Source: CAZUHB01 sp964620445 (GTDB lineage: Bacteria; Planctomycetota; B15-G4; CAYZWU01). Taken from it: 64,000 nt of DNA. Below, piece after piece: positions 49,801 to 57,500 of this stretch. The notes beneath the pieces are model-generated. The model was not told the DNA's origin, ran no database searches, and was given only the letters and a program-made list of their open reading frames with translations. The number at the start of each line of letters is the position of its first letter. The stretch's first letter is position 1. A program made the position numbers and the translations under genes. The DNA is taken from the NCBI GenBank assembly GCA_964620445.1, contig CAZUHB010000002.1, positions 160,139 to 224,138 on the forward strand. The letters run 5' to 3'.

Positions 49801-49930
49801 TGGTGAACATCCGCGTCCACACGACCTGGTAGATGAGGCCCGTGGCTCCCGAGATCAGGAAGAGGAGGGCAACGATGAAAAATAGAGGAACGGTCACTCG
49901 ATTCTGGTTCATTGGTTCTCGTGTATTCAT
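46814..49930 (-). CDS. Fused MFS-like membrane, spermidine-synthase-like and TPR protein
   Basis: 1038 residues. The N-terminal ~490 residues contain about a dozen membrane helices with two MFS-like halves (ISGATGLIYQVVWTRMF; GVAGFCSLAYEVLWFRVLV). A spermidine-synthase-like methyltransferase fold follows (LLQIGFGSGETSG, DLVDIS, VIMNDATWPFLAG), then three or more TPRs (about 900-1030). Members of this fused family exist widely but lack a firm function; the acidic residues needed for polyamine synthesis are only partly apparent. ATG 49930 is used; ATG 49912 is possible. Neither has a strong ribosome site. Confidence 0.85.
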   Translation of the reverse strand: MNTREPMNQNRVTVPLFFIVALLFLISGATGLIYQVVWTRMFTIVFGNTTYAVSAVLTAFMAGLALGSHVFGRFVDKQRRVLLIYALLEVGIAVAALLLPDVVEASESVYVSVYRTFPESEWLLTLIKGGISFVILLVPTFLMGATLPVLSRFMVEQSRQVGSRVGLLYAVNTLGATVGCLLTGFFLIELIGVQATVRVAAAANLFLALAFFLLDRAVGRAASPAGGAEAGGEPDESPLDEPPLPADRLRILLVAFGVAGFCSLAYEVLWFRVLVMQLKTTTYSFSVMLAAFLSGIALGSALFSVLESRIGSRKSSDRRAYWLLFGWIEAAIGLLGLASIALFAGLEKLAGNVTVDSWTLLMVKNYLIAATIMLVPATLMGMAFPVVCRIVSRSASKIGASVGGVYAANTVGCIFGPLVTGFVLVRAMGTQWAIVLIALLNLLVATVILFKERSRLTTVVLSVFWAGAAGGILFIPGDLLFQYYNVAEKGFDSRVKILYAHEGLECITTVHEYPPPDGRRVISTGSVNVAGTGMTLRTTQKLQAHIPLLLHPDPKELLQIGFGSGETSGIVTSYDIDRLDLVDISEGVLKTSAKYFEKINQGVVDHPKFHPIIMDGANYLRVTDKKYDVIMNDATWPFLAGCNALYTRDHFEAGRSCLKPGGFMTSWFPLDMAVGDFKILLRTFNDVFPHVQVWVGMTHRNKHCLVLGSMERVKIDASRFLRRFGRFAANDLGEVGLRLPVVFLSSLVLDERGFGPSVADLPLNTHDDPILEFSSRRRTGMFTDMRDIFKVFDATPADPLSYMVGIQALPEPGRGEFADRLRAATRAATHIVRGVIYRESEDERFMREIDAADIAFPNHPGVKFLRSEVEQISAIDMGDLANADLKKLFRVSNDLFKTGFDEKALEVLKEADRKYPGDHRIQFKLGFAYKKLGRLQEAAAAYKEAIRLKPDFVQCLNNLGLVLVDLGDLDGGISTYCRALELKPEEPRLLFNLGLVHARKGERSEAIRYYKKVLEVRPDPNPENGVVHEALKALNADF

Positions 49931-50080
49931 GGAACCATTTTTCCCGCTCCCACCACCGGCAGTCCAGAAATAAAAATTCTCGAGTGCGGGCTGCGGGGAC
50001 CGGATCGGTTCGCCCGGCGGTCGATGAGCCGGAAGGGACGGCGCGCGGCAGCCTGATCAGGCGGGCCGGACCGCGGGGTT

Positions 50081-50725
50081 TCAGTTCTTCCGCTGTTTCT
50101 TATCCAACTCGACGATCCTGGCCATCTTCAGGAGGCGCGAGCTGATCTCGAGTCCCGCCTTGCGGGCCTGGGCGTTGTTGATCTCGAAACGAACCTTGTT
50201 GTCGCCGATGTAGAAATTGATCATCACGCCGATCTGGCAAACCCCCTTCATGTCGGCAACGGTCAGGGTGAAGTTCTTCTCGACCTTCTTCAGTATCTTT
50301 TTGAGACGCAGTCTCTCCGACGAGGAGATGAACAGGATGTGGCACGGTGCCAGGTCCTCCAGCCGGCTGAATCGGCGGATTACCATCTTTCTTCCCTGGG
50401 CCGTCTCGTTCTTGATGAGCTTGTCGAGCGCCTTGCCGAAGGGATCGCGGCCGATGATGCCGATGACGATCGGACTCTTCTCGTTTTCGAACGCCTTGGA
50501 CGGCCATTTGACGAAACTGGGAAACCTGCGAAGACAGGCGCCCTTGATGCCGTACTCCTTGGCGATCTCGCGCGGTGTTTTCGGTTTGTCCCCGCTGTCC
50601 GGTTGGCCCGGTTCGGCGATTGGAGAAAGGATGGCCGCGTTGACGAAGAGGAAGAGCACCAAGCCGAGGTTGCGCGCAATACGCGGTCCTTCGCTAGTCA
50701 CCCCCGTTGGCCCTCTCTGCGTCAT
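50081..50725 (-). CDS. Second YfiR-family (DUF4154) protein
   Basis: 214 residues from ATG 50725; ATG 50758, overlapping the stop of the TonB receptor, is an alternative. Signal segment LGLVLFLFVNAAILSPIA, then YfiR motifs: RRFPSFVKWPSKAF, IGIIGRDPFGKALDKLI, CHILFISSSE, INFYIGDNKVRFEIN. It is paralogous to the protein at 38841. YfiR genes commonly stand next to TonB-dependent receptors of the upstream type. Their link to a signalling partner is not visible here. Confidence 0.85.
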   Translation of the reverse strand: MTQRGPTGVTSEGPRIARNLGLVLFLFVNAAILSPIAEPGQPDSGDKPKTPREIAKEYGIKGACLRRFPSFVKWPSKAFENEKSPIVIGIIGRDPFGKALDKLIKNETAQGRKMVIRRFSRLEDLAPCHILFISSSERLRLKKILKKVEKNFTLTVADMKGVCQIGVMINFYIGDNKVRFEINNAQARKAGLEISSRLLKMARIVELDKKQRKN

Positions 50726-50745
50726 CGTCTGATTCAAACCGCCCT

Positions 50746-52833
50746 TCAGAAACGCCATATCAGTTGCGCGTAAACGCTCCGCTCCACCTCGGTCGACTGG
50801 CTGAAGTTGAAAAATGGTGCGAATTCCTCGTGCTTGCTCCGGAGCAGGTTCTGTCCGACCAGTGCGATCTCGAGATCGTCGATCGGTGTCCACCCGAGAC
50901 GGAGGTCGAACGCCGCGTAGTTGCCGATATCGAGATCCGGAAGGCGGTCCACGTATCGGAATCCCGCGTCCAGCTCGACGTTCTCGCCCACATCCATGAG
51001 GGATCGCACGCTCACCTGGTTGTGCGGATTCTGCCCCTCGGCATTCTCCGACGAGAGATCAGTGCTGTTCCCGTCCGGGTCGAGCTGCATCTGCAGGAAA
51101 GTGTAACCGCCGCGCAACCGCCACCAGTCCGTCGTCTTCCAGTCCGCGGCGACCTCGACGCCGTAGGTGTGCGCGTTCATCTTGTTGCCCGCTGTAAGGG
51201 GGGCGACCATGTGAAGGGATGGAAAAAAGGAAAAGAAAGCCGTCCCCGCCTCCAAGGTGCGCAGATTCTCGTAATCATTGAAGAAAGCGGCCACGTCGAA
51301 GGAGAGGCTCTCCGCCGGCTGAACGCGGTACCCGAGTTCGTATGCGAATAGCGTTTCCGAACCGTAATCATCGCTCCCACGGAGCTGCATGATGATCGGC
51401 ACGCCCGGAGCCGCCCAGTCGAGAAAGCCGGCGTTGATCAGGTCGCCCCTCTCGATGGGAGAGGGGGTCCTCACCGCCCGCGAGGCCGAGGCCCAGACCG
51501 AGTGCTTTTCGTGTGGCGTCCAGAGGACTCTCGCCGAGGGCTGAACCTCGTGGCCGGTGTAGTCGTTGTGTTCGAACTTGGATCCCAGGGTGATCCGCAG
51601 CAGGTCCTCGACGACGTCGATGTCATCCTGTACGAAGGCGCTGTAGACGTTGTCGCGCCGGCTCTGGGGCGTAATGGTAAAGAACGTCGTGTTGTCCACG
51701 TTCTCCCTGATCGAACGGTATCCGAGTCCCCAGATGATCTCCTGGATCTCGCCGAACGCGAACTGGTGCTGAAGCTCGAAATCGATCGTGTCGTGAACGC
51801 GCGGAAAGATCGGCATGTCTATGTCGACCCGATCGTAGTAGAACTGGAAGTTCAGAACTGATGTCTCGGAAAAGGTACGCGTCCATCGGCCGAGGATGTT
51901 GCTGCCCTGGCTTTCCGTGTCGTTGTCGAAGGCCCCGAAGGGCGGCTTGGGCCACGTCATGGTGCTGTCCCCGTCGAAGCCGTAAGCATCGCCCTGAAAA
52001 TGGAGCTGATCGCTCTCGGTCGGTTCCCAATCGAGATGAAAACCGCCTTGAGTGATGTCCCATCCGTCGTTCTCGCGACCGCCCGCAACAAGATCGGAAC
52101 TATCCCGGTTGTGGAACATACCGTATACGCGGTACCAGGCGTTCTCGCCGATCTGGTCGCCATAGCGGGCGCGTACAAATCCTTCCTCCTCGTTTCCGTA
52201 ACCGGTCGAGACGAGTCCTCCTTGCGTGTCTTTTCCGTGCTTGGAGATGATATTGATCACGCCGTTCACCGCGTTGGCGCCCCATACCGACGCGCCCGGC
52301 CCGCGGATCACCTCGATGCGCTCGATGTCCTCGAGCATCGTGTTCTGCAGTTCCCAGTTGACACCGGAGAAAAGGGGTGTGTAGACGCTCCGTCCGTCCA
52401 TGAGCACGAGCAGCTTGTTGGCGTACTGGTTGTTGAATCCACGCGCAGTGACCGCCCAGGCTTTGGCACCGCACTGGGCCACCTGGAGGCCGGGCACCAT
52501 GCGGAGCAGATCGGGAATAGTGGTTGCCCCCGATCGCATGATGTCTTCGTTCGTCAGGACATAGATTGCCGCGGCCGTTTCGGAGAGGGGCTCCGCCTTG
52601 CGCGACAGCGAGGTGATCTCCATGTCGAGCAGCTCTTCGATGTCGAGGTCTTTCATCTCCGCGATGAGTTCTTCCTCATCGTCCACATCCTCGGCCAGAG
52701 CCGCGGGCACACAGAAGAGAACAAGGAGCAGGGCGATGGCGCAGCGCGTCTTTTCGAGGGCTATTTCAAAATACGATCGGCTGCGTGAATGGTTCGAAAA
52801 AGAAGAGCCTGGAGATATTTCGATTGGATTCAT
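50746..52833 (-). CDS. TonB-dependent outer-membrane receptor
   Basis: 695 residues from ATG 52833 (AAGGTGA upstream). A long signal region (ALEKTRCAIALLLVLFCVPAALA) is followed by MKDLDIEELLDMEITSLSRK and the plug domain (AAAIYVLTNEDIMRSGATTIPDLLRMVPGLQV; RIEVIRGPGASVWGANAVNGVINIISK). The barrel ends with the aromatic terminus AQLIWRF. No TonB box can be assigned with certainty. The sequence type is that of receptors beside YfiR and sensor genes, and a YfiR gene follows directly. Ligand unknown. Confidence 0.9.
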   Translation of the reverse strand: MNPIEISPGSSFSNHSRSRSYFEIALEKTRCAIALLLVLFCVPAALAEDVDDEEELIAEMKDLDIEELLDMEITSLSRKAEPLSETAAAIYVLTNEDIMRSGATTIPDLLRMVPGLQVAQCGAKAWAVTARGFNNQYANKLLVLMDGRSVYTPLFSGVNWELQNTMLEDIERIEVIRGPGASVWGANAVNGVINIISKHGKDTQGGLVSTGYGNEEEGFVRARYGDQIGENAWYRVYGMFHNRDSSDLVAGGRENDGWDITQGGFHLDWEPTESDQLHFQGDAYGFDGDSTMTWPKPPFGAFDNDTESQGSNILGRWTRTFSETSVLNFQFYYDRVDIDMPIFPRVHDTIDFELQHQFAFGEIQEIIWGLGYRSIRENVDNTTFFTITPQSRRDNVYSAFVQDDIDVVEDLLRITLGSKFEHNDYTGHEVQPSARVLWTPHEKHSVWASASRAVRTPSPIERGDLINAGFLDWAAPGVPIIMQLRGSDDYGSETLFAYELGYRVQPAESLSFDVAAFFNDYENLRTLEAGTAFFSFFPSLHMVAPLTAGNKMNAHTYGVEVAADWKTTDWWRLRGGYTFLQMQLDPDGNSTDLSSENAEGQNPHNQVSVRSLMDVGENVELDAGFRYVDRLPDLDIGNYAAFDLRLGWTPIDDLEIALVGQNLLRSKHEEFAPFFNFSQSTEVERSVYAQLIWRF

Positions 52834-53168
52834 CAGGCTTCACCTTCCAAAAAAACGATGCTTTCGAAGAGTCTGCATCAGATCGCTGCTCTGCCGGGAA
52901 TGGCAGAAACCGTATGTTTGGGTCCTTTCGCTATCTTTTCAATCAAGGAATCGGACAGCGGACTTTTTCTTCGAAAACGACTTTCTGTCCGATCCGGGTT
53001 GATCGTGGTCTTGAGGGGGAAGTATCTCGACCTCAAGAACCGGCTCGTTGTTATCCAGTTGGTCCCGTCGGTAATTCGGGAGAACAACATGCACAACTTC
53101 GCAATGAGAAGATTGCCTATTTTCTTGTGGTCTTTTGTCCTACACGCGTAAGGTGCTGCTGGAACCGC
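52834..53168. other. 335-bp intergenic region with inverted repeat
   Basis: Lies between the start of the TonB receptor and the stop of the DUF5916 gene. It contains a 9-bp dyad ATCGGACAG/CTGTCCGAT (52950-52958 and 52985-52993, loop 26 bp). Open frames on both strands here look like chance. It probably carries the TonB-receptor promoter. Confidence 0.5.
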
Positions 53169-55361
53169 TCAAAAACGCAGCGCATAGACGAGCTTGACCG
53201 TAAAGTCCTGTTCCACGGGGACGAGGGTGCCCTCTTCTTCCTCGAGCCATGATGAATTGACCACGAAGAAGAGCTCACGGCCGTCGGAATGAATCCACCT
53301 GAACCGGCTCTGCAATCCGAGGTTGTCGGTCACGTTGTCGGCCTGGACCAAGGTGGCCAGGCGCAGGTCGGGTGAGAAGTCGTAATTCACGTTGAGCGTT
53401 TCGACCCGTGTTGTGGCGTTGCCGCTCGGCAGGCGGATCCGATTCTCACGGTACTGGCAGCCCACCTCGAGATTGGCGCTCGGGTGCCACGAACTGCTCA
53501 CGCTCACCGCCTGTTTGCGGCCGTTGTACCATCCGCCGCCCTCGTAGGAGAGGCGCCCCGAAAAGGGACGATTGCGCGAGAACGCGAAGCCCGTTGCCAC
53601 CGATTGCCAGGCATACTCCCCCGCGGGGATGATCCTGTCGTCCACGGGAGTGAAATCTTCGCCCGGCCGGTCCGAGGACAGGATGTGGTCGATGAAGAAC
53701 CGGTCGCCCGAATGCCATTCCACGCTGAACAGTTCCACGAAGAGCGCCTTCGTGGTGACCGTTCCGTCCGGTTCCGTCCAGGCTTGCGGCCTGAAGGAGA
53801 AACCGAAATTGCGGATCGAGTCACTGTCGGGCCGCGGTTCCCAGGAGATCGTTCCCTCATAGCGCCGTTCACCGGGTCGCCGCACGAATCCGAGCGCCGG
53901 ATGGAACTCATCCTGCGTATAGAGCGTCTCGACGGCGTACTCCCAGTCGCTCGTTTTCAGCGACGATCTGGCGCCGTAGGCGGCACCGTGATCGTGCGTG
54001 GCCTCGTCGGCGCTCTGCAACAGATAGGCATTGAACGTGAACACCCCCGGAAATCTATCGGTCGTCACGAACTTCAGATCCGATCCGGTGACCACGTTCG
54101 CCTCGTTCGACGCGGGATCGCCGCTGGTCAGAATCCCGCCGAAGGTGAGTTCATCGGTGAGGCGCCACGCGGGCCGGGCCACGATCAGCTCTCCCGCCGG
54201 AACACCGGCCGATGAGTCGCCGGCCGTACTGACCACGAGCGCACCGAGATCGAGGTCGCCGATCCGACCGGTGACGCGACCGCCGAACTCGATCGGAATC
54301 TCTTCCCCGTCGGGACCCAGACCGATCCGCCGGCTGAAGTAGGGAAGAAGATCGGGACGCCGCCTCTCCGAGAATCCGCTCTCCCAGCCGAACTCGAAGT
54401 AGTTGGCGTCTTGCAGAAAGAAGTCGCGCTTCTCCGGGAAGAAGAGGCTGAATCGGGTCAAGTTGATCCTCCGCGCATCCGCCTCGGTCTCGGCGAAATC
54501 GGTGTTGAAAGTGAGCGATGTCCTGAGCTGCGGAGTCACCTGCCAGTTGATCTCGCCCCCCGCATCCCCCACCGTGCTCGCCGACCGCGGGCTGTGCTCT
54601 CTCGTGCGCTTGACCTTCAAGTAGGGACGGATCTCGATTCCGTGGCCCTGATCGAGGCCGTCGCGGATCTCGAGTTCACCCGCCTCGCTCATCGTGGTGA
54701 TCGAATACTCCCTCTCCACGGCAGCCCACCGGTATTTGGTGCGATCCACGCCGCGCCACCGCTCGAAATTGGCTCCCCAGATCCCGTTCCGCCCGAAGGT
54801 GAGCGTCTTGAAGGGGATGGCGAATTCGGCCGTCCAGCGATCGCTCGCGATGTGGGTGCGTCCTCTCCAGAAACCGTCCCAGCTGTAGTTCCGTCGCTGC
54901 CCGTTGTCGGCCACGAGAGCGTCGAGCCGCGAACCGGCAGCGCTGATGAGGAAGTAATAACCCGATTTTCCGTCGCGGAAAGTATCGAGAGTGATCTTGA
55001 CCGCATCGTCCTCCCATTGAAATCCCTCCCGGTGCATGTCCTGGAGCACGAGATCGTCGATCTTCGGCTCGTGACAGACGAATCCGACGTAGAGGTGCGT
55101 GCTGTCGCGCATGACGAGGATCTCTGTCGGCGGATCGGCCGCGGCGCCCTCGTCCGGTTCGACCTCGGTCAGGGCGTCGATCTTCGCGGCTGACTGCCAG
55201 GCTTTCTCGTGGAGGCGGCCGTCGATCTCCATCTTGTCGGCGCTATCGGCGGGTTCGTCCTCCAAGCGGGGAACCGCCACCCTCGGTCTGTCCTGCCACG
55301 ACCGGGCCGTCAGGAGGGCGTTGCTCGAGAGGAGCACACCGATCAAAAGGAGTGGAAACAA
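53169..55361 (-). CDS. DUF5916-type protein with CBM9-like N-terminus and outer-membrane barrel
   Basis: 730 residues from TTG 55361; the frame opens only after a TGA at 55401-55403 and holds no ATG or GTG, though AUA 55379 would add six residues to the signal peptide. After the signal, the CBM9-like sugar-binding domain (KMEIDGRLHEKAWQSAAKIDAL...YVGFVCHEP) occupies about 43-220. A long beta-strand region, typical of DUF5916 barrels, ends in YALRF. The motif FFPEKRDFFLQDANYFEF is characteristic. Likely an outer-membrane protein of unknown cargo; it follows the HEAT-repeat operon. Confidence 0.83.
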   Translation of the reverse strand: MFPLLLIGVLLSSNALLTARSWQDRPRVAVPRLEDEPADSADKMEIDGRLHEKAWQSAAKIDALTEVEPDEGAAADPPTEILVMRDSTHLYVGFVCHEPKIDDLVLQDMHREGFQWEDDAVKITLDTFRDGKSGYYFLISAAGSRLDALVADNGQRRNYSWDGFWRGRTHIASDRWTAEFAIPFKTLTFGRNGIWGANFERWRGVDRTKYRWAAVEREYSITTMSEAGELEIRDGLDQGHGIEIRPYLKVKRTREHSPRSASTVGDAGGEINWQVTPQLRTSLTFNTDFAETEADARRINLTRFSLFFPEKRDFFLQDANYFEFGWESGFSERRRPDLLPYFSRRIGLGPDGEEIPIEFGGRVTGRIGDLDLGALVVSTAGDSSAGVPAGELIVARPAWRLTDELTFGGILTSGDPASNEANVVTGSDLKFVTTDRFPGVFTFNAYLLQSADEATHDHGAAYGARSSLKTSDWEYAVETLYTQDEFHPALGFVRRPGERRYEGTISWEPRPDSDSIRNFGFSFRPQAWTEPDGTVTTKALFVELFSVEWHSGDRFFIDHILSSDRPGEDFTPVDDRIIPAGEYAWQSVATGFAFSRNRPFSGRLSYEGGGWYNGRKQAVSVSSSWHPSANLEVGCQYRENRIRLPSGNATTRVETLNVNYDFSPDLRLATLVQADNVTDNLGLQSRFRWIHSDGRELFFVVNSSWLEEEEGTLVPVEQDFTVKLVYALRF

Positions 55362-55449
55362 GGAGAACTTGATGTCTATCCCTCTCGACAGGTTTACGGT
55401 TCACAAAATCCAACGCCGGGGTGCGCGGCGTGAGGGGACGGATATTATA

Positions 55450-55496
55450 AGGAAAGAAAGCCGGGGTCAATCCGTAAAGATACGATCGACCCCGGC
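55450..55496 (-). terminator. Rho-independent terminator of the HEAT-repeat operon
   Basis: A 9-bp perfect stem GCCGGGGTC/GACCCCGGC (55460-55496), followed on the minus strand by TTTCTTTCC. It lies about 60 bp after the stop of the second HEAT-repeat gene. Confidence 0.75.
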
Positions 55497-55558
55497 CTTT
55501 TGAAATCTCTCGGCCCTGCCCGTCTCTGTAACACGCAAGGCTGCTTCGGCGAGCAGGC

Positions 55559-57484
55559 TCACAAGATATCGAGAGCCTCCGAAATGGCTGTCAGGCTTGC
55601 CCTGTAGTTGACGTTTTCCGATATCCTCGTATTCCAGGGAAGCACGGTCCGCTCCCCCACGAGCCCGAGCGCCACGACCGCGAATGCCTTGGAAAGATTG
55701 TGGGCTTTCGGATTCTCGAGAATGTTTTTCAGGGGTGCAACGGCCCGCTGGTCGCCGATCTGCCCCAGCGCGCGCGCAGCCGACGAAATGATGTTCAACG
55801 AACCGCCCTTTTCGAGGGAGGCGACGAGAAGACCGACCGCGTCGCGGTCGCCCATCAGCCCGAGCGCCACCGAAGCCTGGAGTTGCAGGAAGAAAACCGT
55901 TTCGGTGCTCACGAAATCACGGATCGTCTCGGCCGCGGCCGTCCAGTTCATGAGGCCGAGGCTGACGCAGAGGTAGCCCTGAAGAGTCTTGTCTCTCGTC
56001 TCCTTCAGTTCATCGAAGAGCCGTTGAGCACTGCCCTGGGCATTGAGAAGTCCCAGGCTGATCGCCATGGCGCCCTTGTCCGAGGGATTCTTCACATCAT
56101 CGAACCGGTTGCAGATCCGTTTGATCACCCCGCCCTGAAGCGGCTGGTGGGCCATGGCGTGAATACTGGCGGCCAGGCAGGACCAGGAAAGGTGATCCAT
56201 CCGACTGGGCCGCTCGATTTCGGAGACGAAGAACCGCTGAAGGTCCTTGTGGGCGTCGGCATTGGCACAGTACTCCTGATCGCGCGCGCCGATCTGCGCC
56301 AGGGCGATAAAGGTGAAGTGGCGCGTCTGGACATCCCGCCCCTCGCGAATATAACTCTCGAGGAGTTCCACGACCTCCTTATCGTCGACCGTTGCCAGAA
56401 CTCCGAGAGCGATCGCGCAAGACTGGCGCACGCAATCGTGCTGGTCCTTCTCCTTGAAGGCGGTGAGAATCGTCTCGATAGCGGATGAATCTCCCAGCCG
56501 CCCGAGGGCGATCGGGATGAACGACCTGATGTAGGGATCGATCTCGGCCTTGGCCAGGCGTTCGACCAGAAAGCGTACGATCGTACCTCGCTTTTCTTTC
56601 GTGTCGAGCAGTCCGAGGGCGGTGATCGCGCAGGAGATGAGGTCCTTTCGGGTCATCTGGTTTTCCTTTTCCACGACCGCGAACAGATCGGGGATGCTCT
56701 CCTCCGATCCGATCAGACCGAGGGAGAGAGCCGCGAAGGCCCGCACGAGTCGGGGCACCTCGCTCCGTCCCACGAGCTTCCGGCCGGCTGCCGTGTCGAA
56801 CATGAGATCACGGCAGATCGGGATGCCCTCCGGTGCGCCGAGGACACCGAGAGAAAGGCACGCCGACTGCCTGACCGAGTCGTACTTGGAGGACAGGACC
56901 CCGGTGATCGCGTCGATCACGGTCGCGGCTTCGGTGGAAGGTGTGATGCGCGCCATGGCCAGGACCGCCGAGTCCTGCACGTCGGGGTGATCCACGGACA
57001 GTACCGAGAGGAGGGCGGGCAGGAGCTCGCTGCGGGCCATCTCGGGCGTCACCCTTTGCGACGTCCGGAACAATCCCTTCCGGCTCTGGCCTATGAGGAA
57101 CGATCCCGTTCCGAGGTAGCGATCGTTGCTGAAAAGCTGGTTCTTCAGGTTCAGATAGGAGTCCTTGTTGTACTCCCACCAGAACTCCCAGCGCTCCAGA
57201 CCGAAACTGGCGCTGTATCGCTTGCGCTGCATGCCGCCTCCGCCGCTCCGGCCGCGGCGGCCGCCGCCCCCCGATCCTCCGGGCGTAGCCGTGGTGGGTG
57301 CGGGCACTGTGGGTCCGCCCGAGGCGCTCGACGATCCTGAACCGCTCTGGTCGGGCGGGGGAGGAGCCGAACCGGAATCGGTGCCGCCCGGACCGCGATA
57401 CTGCCCCCCATGACCGGATGAGTGGTCGATCGCGAAAAAGGTCATGATGACTGCGAAGACTAGAATCGTGACTGTTCTGTTCAT
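55559..57484 (-). CDS. Secreted HEAT-repeat protein (second of a tandem pair)
   Basis: 641 residues from ATG 57484 (GAGAGGA upstream; signal peptide starts here). Signal TVTILVFAVIMTFFAIDHSSG, then HGGQYRGPGG, a Gly/Pro/Ser-rich linker, the conserved FGLERWEFWWEYNKDSYLNLK and about twelve HEAT-like repeats to the end (QDSAVLAMARITPS; RQSACLSLGVLGAPEG; SLGLMNW). It is the clear paralogue of the gene that precedes it by 16 bp. HEAT solenoids bind proteins. The HGG-Y-x-PG start plus the WWxxNKD motif define an uncharacterised secreted family. Confidence 0.8.
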   Translation of the reverse strand: MNRTVTILVFAVIMTFFAIDHSSGHGGQYRGPGGTDSGSAPPPPDQSGSGSSSASGGPTVPAPTTATPGGSGGGGRRGRSGGGGMQRKRYSASFGLERWEFWWEYNKDSYLNLKNQLFSNDRYLGTGSFLIGQSRKGLFRTSQRVTPEMARSELLPALLSVLSVDHPDVQDSAVLAMARITPSTEAATVIDAITGVLSSKYDSVRQSACLSLGVLGAPEGIPICRDLMFDTAAGRKLVGRSEVPRLVRAFAALSLGLIGSEESIPDLFAVVEKENQMTRKDLISCAITALGLLDTKEKRGTIVRFLVERLAKAEIDPYIRSFIPIALGRLGDSSAIETILTAFKEKDQHDCVRQSCAIALGVLATVDDKEVVELLESYIREGRDVQTRHFTFIALAQIGARDQEYCANADAHKDLQRFFVSEIERPSRMDHLSWSCLAASIHAMAHQPLQGGVIKRICNRFDDVKNPSDKGAMAISLGLLNAQGSAQRLFDELKETRDKTLQGYLCVSLGLMNWTAAAETIRDFVSTETVFFLQLQASVALGLMGDRDAVGLLVASLEKGGSLNIISSAARALGQIGDQRAVAPLKNILENPKAHNLSKAFAVVALGLVGERTVLPWNTRISENVNYRASLTAISEALDIL

Positions 57485-57500
57485 TGCTCGATCCTCTCGA

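Noticed and set aside
52598..53252. Overlapping plus-strand frames at the 5' side of the TonB receptor
   Set aside because: No domain, no ribosome site and overlap with well-supported genes on the minus strand.
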